The notes below the pieces were generated by a model. It was not told where the DNA came from. It did not search any database and was given only the letters and a program-made list of their open reading frames with translations. Below are positions 1 to 7,832 of a stretch of 17,540 nt of DNA, piece after piece (within the stretch, counting starts at the first letter, position 1; each line of letters starts with the position of its first letter). A program made the translations under genes and the position numbers. This stretch comes from Comamonadaceae bacterium (lineage in GTDB: Bacteria > Pseudomonadota > Gammaproteobacteria > Burkholderiales > Burkholderiaceae_C). Location: assembly GCA_947478935.1 (NCBI GenBank), contig CANJXV010000021.1, positions 1-17,540 on the forward strand, written 5' to 3'.

Positions 1-1479
1 GCCTACCCCGGGGTGGTGGCCAATAGCGATGTATCGCTGACGGTGCTGCCCGGCCAAACGCATGCGGTTTTGGGGGAAAACGGCGCCGGCAAGTCCACGC
101 TGATGAAAATCATCTACGGCTCAATCAAACCCGATGCCGGCCAGATGCGCTTTAACGGCCAGCCGGTCCAGATTCGCAACCCCAAAGAGGCGCGGGCTCT
201 AGGCATCAGCATGGTGTTTCAGCATTTCAATTTGTTTGACACGATTACCGTGGCCGAAAACGTTTGGCTGGGACTGGACAAAAGCCTGAGCCTAGACCAG
301 GTGAGCGAGCGCATCAGCGGCAAAGCGCGCCAGTACGGCCTGGACATCGACCCTGCGCGCCCGGTGCACACGCTGGGCGTGGGCGAGATGCAGCGAGTGG
401 AAATCATCCGCGCGCTGTTGACGCAGCCACAGTTACTAATACTGGACGAGCCGACCTCGGTGCTCACTCCACAAGCGGTGGAAAAGCTGTTTGTTGTGCT
501 GCAGCAGTTGGCCTCCGAGGGCTGCAGCATTTTGTACATCAGCCACAAGCTGCACGAAATTCGCGCGCTGTGCAATGCCTGCACCGTGCTGCGCGGCGGC
601 ATGGTCACCGGCGTATGTAACCCGGCAGAAGAATCCAACGCTTCCCTGTCCAAGTTGATGATTGGCGCTGAGCCGCCGCAGCTCAAGCACGAGATACGCG
701 AACCCGGCGTTGCGCGACTGACAATACGCGATTTGCGCCTAGCGCGCGAAGACCAGTTTGGGGTGGACTTGGCTGGCATTGACCTGCAGGTGCGCGCAGG
801 CGAAGTGCTGGGCATTGCGGGGGTTTCGGGCAACGGGCAACGTGAGTTGTTGTATGCCTTGTCCGGCGAAGACTGCCGCGCACCAAAGGGCAGCATCCAC
901 ATGGGCGAGGTCGATGTATCAGCCAAAGACCCGGCAGCGCGGCGCGCCCTGGGTTTGCATTTCGTACCGGAAGAGCGCTTAGGGCGCGGCGCAGTGCCCA
1001 CGCTCAGCCTGGCGCATAACCTGCTGCTGACCCGCTCCGAAGCAATTGCATGGCCGGGCTTTGCTGGGGGGTGGTTGCAGCTAGACCAATTGCGCGCGCA
1101 AGCGCAGCGCATCATCGAGCGCTTTGGCGTGAAGGCCAATGGCCCGGGCTCGGCGGCGCGTTCGCTCTCGGGCGGCAATTTGCAAAAATTTATTGTCGGA
1201 CGCGAAATAGATGCGCAGCCCGGACTGTTCATCGTTTCGCAACCCACCTGGGGCGTGGACGTAGGCGCCTCGGCCCAAATACGCGGCGCGATATTGGCTT
1301 TGCGCGATGCCGGCTGCGCGGTGCTGGTAGTCAGTGAAGAGCTGGACGAGTTGTTTGAGATTTGCGACCGCTTACAAGTGATTGCGCATGGCAAGTTATC
1401 GCCCTCGATTGCAGCAGGGCAGGCCACGGTAGCGCAAATGGGCGAATGGATGAGCGGCTTGTGGGAGGCGCAAGCATGA
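1..1479 (+). CDS. ABC transporter ATP-binding protein, BMP/nucleoside-type importer (5' end cut by window)
   Basis: The reading frame is open from base 1 and reads AYPGVVANSDVSL before the first full motif, so the true start lies left of the window; by family length probably only about 20 residues are missing. It is a double-cassette ATPase of the RbsA/YufO (NupO) type. The first half has Walker A GENGAGKST (bases 73-99), a degenerate signature LGVGEMQRVE and Walker B LLILDEPTS. The second half has the usual degenerate P-loop GVSGNGQREL, an intact signature LSGGNLQKF and the QPTWGVDVG region. In this family one half carries most of the hydrolysis and both sit on the cytoplasmic face of two permeases. 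The next gene starts inside its stop region (ATGA, 1476-1479), so it is translationally coupled to the permeases, with a BMP lipoprotein after them. That gene set points to nucleoside or purine uptake. The substrate is inferred from the family, not shown by the sequence. Confidence 0.93.
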   Translation, partial: AYPGVVANSDVSLTVLPGQTHAVLGENGAGKSTLMKIIYGSIKPDAGQMRFNGQPVQIRNPKEARALGISMVFQHFNLFDTITVAENVWLGLDKSLSLDQVSERISGKARQYGLDIDPARPVHTLGVGEMQRVEIIRALLTQPQLLILDEPTSVLTPQAVEKLFVVLQQLASEGCSILYISHKLHEIRALCNACTVLRGGMVTGVCNPAEESNASLSKLMIGAEPPQLKHEIREPGVARLTIRDLRLAREDQFGVDLAGIDLQVRAGEVLGIAGVSGNGQRELLYALSGEDCRAPKGSIHMGEVDVSAKDPAARRALGLHFVPEERLGRGAVPTLSLAHNLLLTRSEAIAWPGFAGGWLQLDQLRAQAQRIIERFGVKANGPGSAARSLSGGNLQKFIVGREIDAQPGLFIVSQPTWGVDVGASAQIRGAILALRDAGCAVLVVSEELDELFEICDRLQVIAHGKLSPSIAAGQATVAQMGEWMSGLWEAQA

Positions 1480-2555
1480 TCAAGCTGCAAGTGCGCGCGC
1501 AGCCTTCGGGCTTTTGGACGATTGCCTCGCCGGTATTGGCCTTACTCATTACCGTGGTGCTGGGCGTTGTGCTGTTCACTCTGCTGGGCAAAGACCCGGT
1601 ACGCGCGCTGCAAATGTTTTTCTGGGAGCCTTTGAAAAGCAGTTATGCGCTGGGCGAGCTGGTGGTAAAAGCCACGCCTTTGTTGCTGATTGCGCTGGGC
1701 CTGGCGGTGTGTTTTCGCTCTAATGTGTGGAACATCGGGGCCGAGGGCCAGTACATCATCGGCGCGGTGTGCGCCAGCGGCGTGGCGCTGCTGGCAGAAA
1801 AAGACACCGGCAGATGGATCGTAGTGGCCGTCATTTTGGCCGGGGTGCTGGGCGGCATGTTCTGGGCTGGTATTACCGCGCTACTGCGCGACCGCTTCAA
1901 CGCCAATGAAATTTTGGTCAGCCTGATGATGGTGTACGTGGCTGTCCAAGTGCTGGGCCTTTTGGTCTATGGCCCTTGGAAAGACCCGCTAGGTTATAAC
2001 TTTCCGCAAACCAAAAACTTTGATGCGGTAACGCGCATTCCGCGCCTGATGAGCGGCTCGCGCATGACGATTGGCGTGTTGTTTGCGCTTCTGGGTGTGG
2101 GCGCGGTGTGGGTGTTTTTGTTTCGCACCCGTGCAGGTTTTGCGCAGCAAGTGGGCGGGCTGGCACCGGCAGCGGCGCGCTATGCCGGTTTTTCGGCGCG
2201 CCAGGCTTTATGGACGGCGCTATTGGTTTCGGGTGGCATGGCCGGGCTGGCTGGGGCACTGGAGGTGGCCGGGCCCATCGGGCAGCTCACCCCGTACGTG
2301 CCAGCGGGCTATGGCTTTGCCGCCATCATCGTGGCCTATGTGGGGCGGCTGCATCCGGTAGGCCTGGTGTTCTCAAGCCTGTTGATGAGCATGTTTTATA
2401 TCGGCGGTGAGTTGGCGCAATCGCGCTTGGGTCTGCCCAAGTCGCTGACCGGGGTATTCCAAGGCCTGTTGCTGTTTAGCCTGCTGGCCTGCGACACGCT
2501 GGTGAACTACCGGCTAGTACGCCAAGCGCAAAGCTCAACCGGAGGGGGCCGCTAA
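1476..2555 (+). CDS. ABC transporter permease, BMP/nucleoside-type importer (first of two)
   Basis: This is a 359-residue polytopic inner-membrane permease of the BPD_transp_2 (RbsC/YufP-like) family. The first membrane span follows directly after MIKLQVRAQPSGFW. The family hallmark NVWNIGAEGQYIIGAV lies in the first third, followed by alternating hydrophobic spans and the late segment YGFAAIIVAYVGRLHPVG. I chose the ATG at 1476 over an upstream in-frame start because GGGAGG lies 7 nt before it (1463-1468), it overlaps the ATPase stop as ATGA, and the longer version would run deep into the ATPase gene. It forms the membrane channel with the next gene product. Its own stop overlaps the next start (TAATG). 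The length is normal for the larger permease of these systems, and I see no frame damage. Confidence 0.93.
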   Translation: MIKLQVRAQPSGFWTIASPVLALLITVVLGVVLFTLLGKDPVRALQMFFWEPLKSSYALGELVVKATPLLLIALGLAVCFRSNVWNIGAEGQYIIGAVCASGVALLAEKDTGRWIVVAVILAGVLGGMFWAGITALLRDRFNANEILVSLMMVYVAVQVLGLLVYGPWKDPLGYNFPQTKNFDAVTRIPRLMSGSRMTIGVLFALLGVGAVWVFLFRTRAGFAQQVGGLAPAAARYAGFSARQALWTALLVSGGMAGLAGALEVAGPIGQLTPYVPAGYGFAAIIVAYVGRLHPVGLVFSSLLMSMFYIGGELAQSRLGLPKSLTGVFQGLLLFSLLACDTLVNYRLVRQAQSSTGGGR

Positions 2556-3475
2556 TGGAATCCTACGCACTACTCATTGCCGCCACGCTCAACGCCGGTA
2601 CGGTGCTGGCGATTGCCTCGCTGGGGTTGTTGATCAACGAGAAGGCGGGTATCGTCAACCTGGGCTCCGAGGGCATGATGCTGTGCGCCGCGATTGCTGG
2701 TTTTGCTACCGTAGTGCATACCGGCAGCGACACCCTGGGTTTTGCCGCAGGCATGCTGGCCGGGGGGCTAATGGCGGCTATTTTCGGCGCGCTGGTCATC
2801 TGGCTCAATACCAACCAATACGCCACTGGATTGGCGCTCAGCCTGTTTGGCGGCGGCTTTTCCGCATTTGTGGGCGTGAACTATGTGCAAGCCAAAATCC
2901 CCGAGCGGCCCACGTTTGACATCCCCGGCTTGTCGGATCTCCCCTTGCTAGGCTCGGCGCTGTTCAAGCACCACCCGCTGGTGTATTTGACGATTGCATT
3001 TGCCGGGGCGCTGGTATGGTTTTTGTACCGCACCCGCAGCGGCCTGATTTTGCGCAGCGTGGGCGAAAGCCCCGAATCGGCCCATGCCCTGGGCTACCCG
3101 GTGCGCTGGATCCGGCTAGCCTGCGTGGTCGCCGGGGGCGCCTTATGCGGGCTGGCCGGGGCCTATATTTCGATTATCTACACCCCGCTGTGGGTAGAGG
3201 GCATGGTAGCTGGCAAGGGCTGGATCGCCCTGGCGCTGACTACCTTTGCCACCTGGCGGCCCGGCCGTGTACTCCTTGGGGCGTATTTATTTGGGGGCGT
3301 CACTATGCTCCAATTCCACTTTCAGGGCATAGGGGTAGAAGTACCCAGCCAGGTGCTAAGTATGCTGCCTTATGTCGCGACTATCGTGGTGTTGGCGCTG
3401 ATTTCCCGCAATCCGGCCTGGATTCGGATTAATATGCCAGCTTCGATTGGAAAGCCGTTTTACCCCGGCTCCTGA
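2555..3475 (+). CDS. ABC transporter permease, BMP/nucleoside-type importer (second of two)
   Basis: This is a 306-residue inner-membrane permease of the same family as its upstream neighbour but shorter, like YufQ/NupQ-type partners. It starts MESYALLIAATLNAGTVLAI and carries the family motif KAGIVNLGSEGMMLCAAIAG near residues 30-50. Conserved late features are SVGESPESAHALGYPV in the cytoplasmic coupling region and GKGWIALALTTFATWRPGR. The start is fixed by GGAGGGGG at 2541-2548 and by the one-base overlap TAATG with the previous stop. The paired permeases make the translocation path for the substrate delivered by the lipoprotein encoded 46 bp downstream. That gap (3476-3521) is a pyrimidine-rich stretch ending in a Shine-Dalgarno; I see no promoter in it, so the four genes probably share a transcript. 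Confidence 0.93.
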   Translation: MESYALLIAATLNAGTVLAIASLGLLINEKAGIVNLGSEGMMLCAAIAGFATVVHTGSDTLGFAAGMLAGGLMAAIFGALVIWLNTNQYATGLALSLFGGGFSAFVGVNYVQAKIPERPTFDIPGLSDLPLLGSALFKHHPLVYLTIAFAGALVWFLYRTRSGLILRSVGESPESAHALGYPVRWIRLACVVAGGALCGLAGAYISIIYTPLWVEGMVAGKGWIALALTTFATWRPGRVLLGAYLFGGVTMLQFHFQGIGVEVPSQVLSMLPYVATIVVLALISRNPAWIRINMPASIGKPFYPGS

Positions 3476-3521
3476 AGATTTTTTCTCCTCCCCTGACCTT
3501 ACTTTCTAAAAAGGAAATGAC

Positions 3522-4658
3522 ATGACAGATGTGCAAAAACGTTCGCTGCTGAAAATTGCCGCCATAAGCGCCGTGGCAGCCGCAGTGCTGATCGGTTGCG
3601 GCAAAAAGCCTGAAGCTGAGGCACCCGCACCCGCAGCATCAGCCCCTAAAGCTGAGCCGCTAAAGATCGCCTTCGCTTATGTTGGCCCCGTGGGCGATGG
3701 CGGTTGGACGTTTGCACACGACAACGCGCGTAAAGCGGTTGAAAAAGAATTCGGCGACAAGATCGTCACTTCTTTTGTAGAAAACGTGCCCGAATCCGCT
3801 GACGCTGAGCGCGTGATCCGCGACATGGCCAGCCAGGGTAATAAAGTGATTTTCGGCACCACCTTTGGCTACATGGAAACCATGCTCAAACTGGCCCCCG
3901 AATTCAAAGACGTCAAGTTTGAACATGCCACCGGCTACAAAACCGCCGACAACATGCGCACCTATGACAGCCGCACCTACGAAGGCGCCTACATGGCCGG
4001 CGTTATCGCAGGCAAGATGAGCAAAACCGGCACACTGGGCGTAGTCGCTTCGGTGCCAATCCCTGAAGTGATACGCAACATCAACAGCTTCACGCTGGGC
4101 GCGCAAAGCAGCAACCCCAAGATCAAGACCAAAGTGGTCTGGGTCAATGAGTGGTTTAACCCGCCCAAAGAAACCGAAGCGGCCACCAGCCTGATCAATA
4201 GCGGCGCGGACGTGCTGTTCCAAAACACCGATTCACCCGCTGTGCTCAAAACCGCGCAAGACAAAGGCAAGCGCGCTTTTGGCTGGGATTCGGACATGAC
4301 CGCCTACGGTCCCAAAGCCCACTTGGCATCGGCCGTCATCAACTGGACGCCCTACTACATCAAGGCCACTAAGGACGCATTGGAAGGCACCTGGACCACC
4401 GGCGGCGTCTGGTGGGGCGTGAAAGAAGGCGCGATTGACCTGGTCTCTATCGCCGAAGACGTGCCCGCAGAAACCAAGGCCAAAGTCGATGAAGTGAAAG
4501 CGGGCCTGAAAGCGGGAACCTTCAGCATCTGGAAAGGTCCCTTAGTGGACAACACCGGCAAGACCCTGCTCAAAGAAGGCGAAGTCGCTGACGACAAATT
4601 CCTGAGCGGCGTGATGTTCTACATCAAAGGCGTGGAAGGCAAAGTGCCAGGCAAGTGA
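3522..4658 (+). CDS. BMP-family substrate-binding lipoprotein (nucleoside/purine ABC importer)
   Basis: This 378-residue periplasmic binding protein has a lipoprotein signal: charged MTDVQKR, a hydrophobic stretch, then a lipobox ending LIGC, predicting lipid attachment at Cys26. An Ala/Pro/Glu-rich linker (about residues 30-46) follows and would tether the domain to the membrane. The mature domain begins PLKIAFAYVGPVGDGGWTFA, the typical first strand and ligand loop of the Bmp/PnrA/Med family (Pfam Bmp). FGTTFGYMETM, YEGAYMAGVIAG and FGWDSDMTAYGP are further family regions. AAAAAGGAAA just before the ATG supplies a strong ribosome site. Known relatives bind purine nucleosides (PnrA) or nucleobases, so a purine-type ligand is the best guess; the exact ligand cannot be read here. 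The gene ends the operon and is followed 18 bp later by a terminator. Confidence 0.92.
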   Translation: MTDVQKRSLLKIAAISAVAAAVLIGCGKKPEAEAPAPAASAPKAEPLKIAFAYVGPVGDGGWTFAHDNARKAVEKEFGDKIVTSFVENVPESADAERVIRDMASQGNKVIFGTTFGYMETMLKLAPEFKDVKFEHATGYKTADNMRTYDSRTYEGAYMAGVIAGKMSKTGTLGVVASVPIPEVIRNINSFTLGAQSSNPKIKTKVVWVNEWFNPPKETEAATSLINSGADVLFQNTDSPAVLKTAQDKGKRAFGWDSDMTAYGPKAHLASAVINWTPYYIKATKDALEGTWTTGGVWWGVKEGAIDLVSIAEDVPAETKAKVDEVKAGLKAGTFSIWKGPLVDNTGKTLLKEGEVADDKFLSGVMFYIKGVEGKVPGK

Positions 4659-4676
4659 TCGGGTTTTAGCCCTTCT

Positions 4677-4706
4677 AAAAAGGCCGCTGTTAAGCGGCCT
4701 TTTTTA
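4677..4706 (+). terminator. Rho-independent terminator of the BMP importer operon
   Basis: There is a perfect 12-bp inverted repeat, AAAAAGGCCGCT / AGCGGCCTTTTT, with a four-base loop GTTA (4689-4692). The 3' arm runs straight into a T-tract ending at 4705. GC-rich stem core, short loop and U-run are the classic layout. It lies 18 bp after the lipoprotein stop and should end the importer transcript, isolating it from the oxidoreductase gene. The A-tract on the 5' side also gives a T-run on the opposite strand, so it could act in both directions. Confidence 0.95.
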
Positions 4707-4713
4707 TTCGGCT

Positions 4714-4731
4714 AAGGGGTAACTGCTCATG
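4714..4731 (+). promoter_or_regulatory. Shine-Dalgarno and alternative upstream start for the FAD oxidoreductase
   Basis: AAGGGG at 4714-4719 sits 9 nt before an in-frame ATG at 4729. Using it would add 26 basic residues (MFQSGKTKPGCR...) ahead of the family-like start at 4807. It is the only good ribosome site near this gene. However, the added codons include rare-looking ones (AGG, GGA, ACT, CTT) and a promoter would have to fit in the roughly 22 bp after the terminator. The start is therefore unresolved. Confidence 0.45.
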
Positions 4732-4806
4732 TTCCAAAGCGGAAAAACTAAGCCTGGTTGCAGGCATGCGGTTAAGCTTGCGCAGTCCCTGCTCAACACG
4801 CTTTTC

Positions 4807-6192
4807 ATGCCCCACCCCACCAACGGCAACATCTCCTTCTGGTACGCCGACATCGGCGGCCTGCCTGCTTACCGCCCACCCTTGCCGGGCAACCGGGATG
4901 CGGATGTATGCATCGTGGGCGGCGGCTATACCGGTTTGTGGACAGCGTATTACCTCAAGCGCGCGCAGCCGGATTTGCGCGTCACCATTTTGGAAAAAGA
5001 GTTTTGCGGATTTGGCGCGTCGGGGCGCAATGGCGGATGGTTAAGCGGCGGCTTTGGCTGGTCGCGGGATAAATACTTGGCCAACTCCAGCCGCGCTGCG
5101 GTGATCGCCATGGAGACCGCGATGCACGGCACGGTGGACGAAGTGCTGGCAGTGGCTAAGCGCGAAAACATAGATGCCGACATCGTGCGCGCCGACACAC
5201 TGCGGGTGGCGACCAACGCGGCGCAGTGGGTACGCGTGCAGGCCAACTACCGCGACGCCCGTGCATGGGAGGTGCCCGAAGACCGCGTCAGTTTGATTGA
5301 CGCTTCCCAAGCGCGTGCGCGCATCCGTGTGGAACAGGTGATGGGCGGCATGGTGCACCACGACACAGCACGCGTGCAACCGGCCAAGCTGGTGCGCGGA
5401 CTGGCCGATGTGGTGGAGCACATGGGCGTCTCCATCTACGAGAAAAGCGCGGTAATCGGCTTAGAAAAAGGCCGTGTGCAAACTGCCCATGGCGTCGTGC
5501 GCGCGCCGTTGATCGTGCGCGCCACCGAAGGTTTTACCGCTGGGCTGCCGGGGCTGAAACGCCAATGGATGCCGATGAATAGCGCGCTGGTCATTACCGA
5601 GCCCTTGCCCGCCGCGCTGTGGGACGAGGTAGGCTGGAATGGGCACGAGCTATTGGGCGACGCTGCGCACACGTATGGCTATGCGCAGCGCACGCGCGAG
5701 GGGCGCATTGCCATGGGCGGGCGTGGGGTGCCTTACCGTTTTGGCTCGGCCACCGATGTCAACGGCGTCACGCAAGAAGCTAGCATCGAAGGCTTGCAAG
5801 CCATGTTGCTGCGCTGGTTTCCGCAAACGCGCGGTGTAAAGCTGGAGCATGCCTGGTGCGGCGTGCTGGGCGTGCCACGCGACTGGTGCACCACCGTGGG
5901 CCTGGACCGCGCGAGCGGCATGGCCTGGGCCGGGGGCTACGTGGGTCTGGGTGTGTCCAGCTCCAACCTGGCCGGGCGCACGTTGGCCGATTTACTGCTG
6001 AACCAAGACACCGACTTGACCCGCCTGCCCTGGGTCAACCGCAGCGTGCGGCCCTGGGAGCCTGAACCTTTTCGCTGGCTGGGCATTCACGGCATGTACC
6101 AGCTTTACCATTGGGCCGATAAGCGCGAATTTGGCGGCCTGTCCCGCACTTCGCGCATGGCGACAATGGCGAACAAAATCATCGGCCGCTAA
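4807..6192 (+). CDS. FAD-dependent oxidoreductase, DAO/PuuB-like
   Basis: This is probably a flavin amine or amino-acid oxidase of the DAO superfamily (461 residues from this start). The Rossmann dinucleotide site VCIVGGGYTGLWTAYYL lies at about residues 34-51, followed by the acidic ribose-binding end ILEKE. Next comes CGFGASGRNGGWLSGGFG, a segment typical of the PuuB/OrdL-type subgroup (gamma-glutamylputrescine oxidase and relatives). The C-terminal FAD site is GGYVGLGVSSSNLAGRTLADL. The fold oxidises a C-N bond and passes electrons to oxygen or a carrier; the substrate is not readable. I chose ATG 4807 because family proteins usually begin a short distance before WYAD and the Rossmann motif. 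An in-frame ATG at 4729 has the better ribosome site and would give 487 residues. The cupin gene follows after 43 bp with its own ribosome site, and an MFS transporter comes next, consistent with a small uptake-and-oxidation unit. Confidence 0.85.
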   Translation: MPHPTNGNISFWYADIGGLPAYRPPLPGNRDADVCIVGGGYTGLWTAYYLKRAQPDLRVTILEKEFCGFGASGRNGGWLSGGFGWSRDKYLANSSRAAVIAMETAMHGTVDEVLAVAKRENIDADIVRADTLRVATNAAQWVRVQANYRDARAWEVPEDRVSLIDASQARARIRVEQVMGGMVHHDTARVQPAKLVRGLADVVEHMGVSIYEKSAVIGLEKGRVQTAHGVVRAPLIVRATEGFTAGLPGLKRQWMPMNSALVITEPLPAALWDEVGWNGHELLGDAAHTYGYAQRTREGRIAMGGRGVPYRFGSATDVNGVTQEASIEGLQAMLLRWFPQTRGVKLEHAWCGVLGVPRDWCTTVGLDRASGMAWAGGYVGLGVSSSNLAGRTLADLLLNQDTDLTRLPWVNRSVRPWEPEPFRWLGIHGMYQLYHWADKREFGGLSRTSRMATMANKIIGR

Positions 6193-6235
6193 GCACCTGT
6201 TGCGCGCCAGACCCTCAATTTTCCGGAGACATTGC

Positions 6236-6595
6236 ATGACGCATTTCCAGACGTTTGCGCACCTTGGCACGATCGACCTGGGCGCACCCCGGCCCAAGCC
6301 GACCACACTGACGGGCAATCAGTTCGAGGCGTCGGTGGCACTTTTTAAATCCAATGACGGACTGATGGAAGTCGGAGTATGGGAGTGCACACCCGGGCGC
6401 TTTACCGCGGTGCGCGACACCATGTCCGAGACCTGCCATATCGTGTCCGGATACGTGACGCTGCACGGCCCCGAAGGCCGCACGCAAGAGGTGCGCGCAG
6501 GTGAAGTGTTGGTGCTGCCCAAAGGCTGGCGTGGCGAGTGGGAACTGCACGCCACCACGCGCAAGCTGTATGTGATGCACCACGATGCCGCCTGA
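6236..6595 (+). CDS. Small cupin-domain protein (DUF861/Cupin_3 type)
   Basis: This 119-residue single-domain protein fits the Cupin_3 family: CTPGRFTAVRD, then ETCHIVSGYVTLHG, then AGEVLVLPKGWRGEWEL and a terminal RKLYVMHH. This is the usual small beta-barrel with the conserved KGWRG turn. I chose ATG 6236 because GGAG (6225-6228) lies 7 nt upstream; a longer open frame from 6131 would run back into the oxidoreductase gene. Small proteins of this family often sit beside PuuB-like oxidases and amine or amino-acid catabolic genes, but their biochemical role is mostly unknown; relatives include EutQ and ureidoglycine aminohydrolase domains. It overlaps the MFS gene by 11 bp, so the two are co-translated. 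I would not assign an enzyme activity. Confidence 0.85.
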   Translation: MTHFQTFAHLGTIDLGAPRPKPTTLTGNQFEASVALFKSNDGLMEVGVWECTPGRFTAVRDTMSETCHIVSGYVTLHGPEGRTQEVRAGEVLVLPKGWRGEWELHATTRKLYVMHHDAA

Positions 6596-7832
6596 GCCAA
6601 GCGTCAGCGCACCCTTGCAGGTCGAACCAAGCGACCGCCTGCCAACGGCAGCTGATGCAAGCGTCAACGCGCCGCTGCAGCGTGTCTTGTGGCCGCTGCT
6701 GTTCGGCAATTTTGTGATCGGCACCGGCGTCATGGTGGTGCCGGGCACGCTCAATGACATCAGTAGCAATTTGCAAGTGTCGGTGCCGGTGGCCGGGCAA
6801 TTGATTACCGCAGCGGCGGTAGTGATGTGCATCGGCGCGCCGCTGTGCGCCACGCTAGTGGCCGGTTGGGATCGACGCCGCCTGTTGGCGTTGTCTTTGC
6901 TGTGGTACGGCGTGTTTTTGCTGGCCAGCGCCTGTATGCCGGACTTTGGCTCACTAATGGCTGTGCGTGTTTTGGCCGCGATTGCACCGGCTATCTTCAC
7001 GCCGCAGGCGGCCTCTTGCATCAACTTATTGGTCACACCCGCGCAGCGCGGACGCGCCATTACTTTTGTATTTATGGGCTGGTCCGTGGCCTCGGTGGTG
7101 GGTACACCCTTAGGCGCCTGGATCGGCGGCACGCTGGGCTGGCGCGTGGCTTTCGGGTCTATAGCCTTGCTCAGCCTCATCAGCGCCGCCTGGGTATGGC
7201 GCAGCATGCCCGATGGCGTGCGCCCGCCCGCGCTGTCGCGCGCGGCCTGGGGTCAAACCCTGCGTTCGCCGGCGCTGATGTTGTGCGTGGCCGTCACCGT
7301 TTTGTTTGCAGCCGGACAGTTTGTGTTGTTCTCGTATTTCGCACCTTTCTTCAAGCAGCAACTGCAGTTCAGCCCTACGGAATTGAGCCTCTTATTTGCC
7401 TGGTTTGGCGCCTTTGGCTTTGTCGGCAATATGCTGATGTCGCGCAATATTGACCGTACCGGCGCGCCGCGGGCTGTTATGTGGAGCGTGGGCGCCATGG
7501 CACTGAGCATGCTGCTGTGGCCGCTGGCGACCAATGTACTGCTAGTCGCTCTGATCACCTTGCCCTGGGGCCTGGGCTGCTTTGCCTCCAACTCGGCGCA
7601 GCAGGCACGCTTGGCGGGCATAGCGCCCGCGCTGGCCTCAGCCTCGATAGCGCTTAACAGCTCGGCCATGTACGCAGGCCAGGCCATGGGCGCGGCCAGC
7701 GGCGGCTGGCTGATCGCCCAGGGCCGCATGCTGGACCTGCACTGGTTCGGTCTGGCGGCCTTGCTAACCGCGATGCTGATGAGCTGGTGGGCCAGCCGGC
7801 AAACCGTAGATCTGGCGCTGGCGCGGGGTTAG
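6585..7832 (+). CDS. MFS transporter (DHA1-like, 12 predicted membrane spans)
   Basis: This 415-residue polytopic membrane protein belongs to the major facilitator superfamily. About 35 hydrophilic residues precede the first span (VLWPLLFGNFVIGTGVMVVP). The loop 2-3 motif A region appears as GAPLCATLVAGWDRRRLL, close to the drug/proton antiporter (DHA1) form, and the repeat half contains GFVGNMLMSRNIDRTGAPR, the matching loop 8-9 signature. WSVASVVGTPLGAWIGG fits the span 5 motif of DHA1 exporters. The ATG lies inside the end of the cupin gene (11-bp overlap) without a clear Shine-Dalgarno, so translation probably depends on the upstream gene; no other Met occurs before the first span. The end overlaps the convergent dedA-like gene by 4 bp, leaving no room for a terminator. 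Motif A suggests export, while the catabolic neighbours could suggest uptake; the substrate is unknown. Confidence 0.88.
   Translation: MPPEPSVSAPLQVEPSDRLPTAADASVNAPLQRVLWPLLFGNFVIGTGVMVVPGTLNDISSNLQVSVPVAGQLITAAAVVMCIGAPLCATLVAGWDRRRLLALSLLWYGVFLLASACMPDFGSLMAVRVLAAIAPAIFTPQAASCINLLVTPAQRGRAITFVFMGWSVASVVGTPLGAWIGGTLGWRVAFGSIALLSLISAAWVWRSMPDGVRPPALSRAAWGQTLRSPALMLCVAVTVLFAAGQFVLFSYFAPFFKQQLQFSPTELSLLFAWFGAFGFVGNMLMSRNIDRTGAPRAVMWSVGAMALSMLLWPLATNVLLVALITLPWGLGCFASNSAQQARLAGIAPALASASIALNSSAMYAGQAMGAASGGWLIAQGRMLDLHWFGLAALLTAMLMSWWASRQTVDLALARG

Noticed and set aside
219..1490. Long open frame (423 codons) on the minus strand opposite the ABC ATPase gene
   Set aside because: The protein is Ser/Arg/Cys/Pro-rich with no family motifs, lies fully antisense to a clear ABC ATPase, and reflects high-GC codon bias in the real gene.
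3476..3521. Riboswitch or separate promoter in front of the BMP lipoprotein gene
   Set aside because: Only 46 bp, pyrimidine-rich, with a Shine-Dalgarno at its end; too short for a riboswitch and no -10/-35 pair visible.
3660..4223. 187-codon minus-strand frame inside the BMP lipoprotein gene
   Set aside because: Its Gly/Phe/His/Ala-rich sequence mirrors the codon pattern of the lipoprotein gene, with no independent signals.
6215..7207. 330-codon open frame on the minus strand across the cupin and MFS genes
   Set aside because: It has no recognisable domain, low-complexity composition and no ribosome site, while the plus strand carries two well-supported genes.
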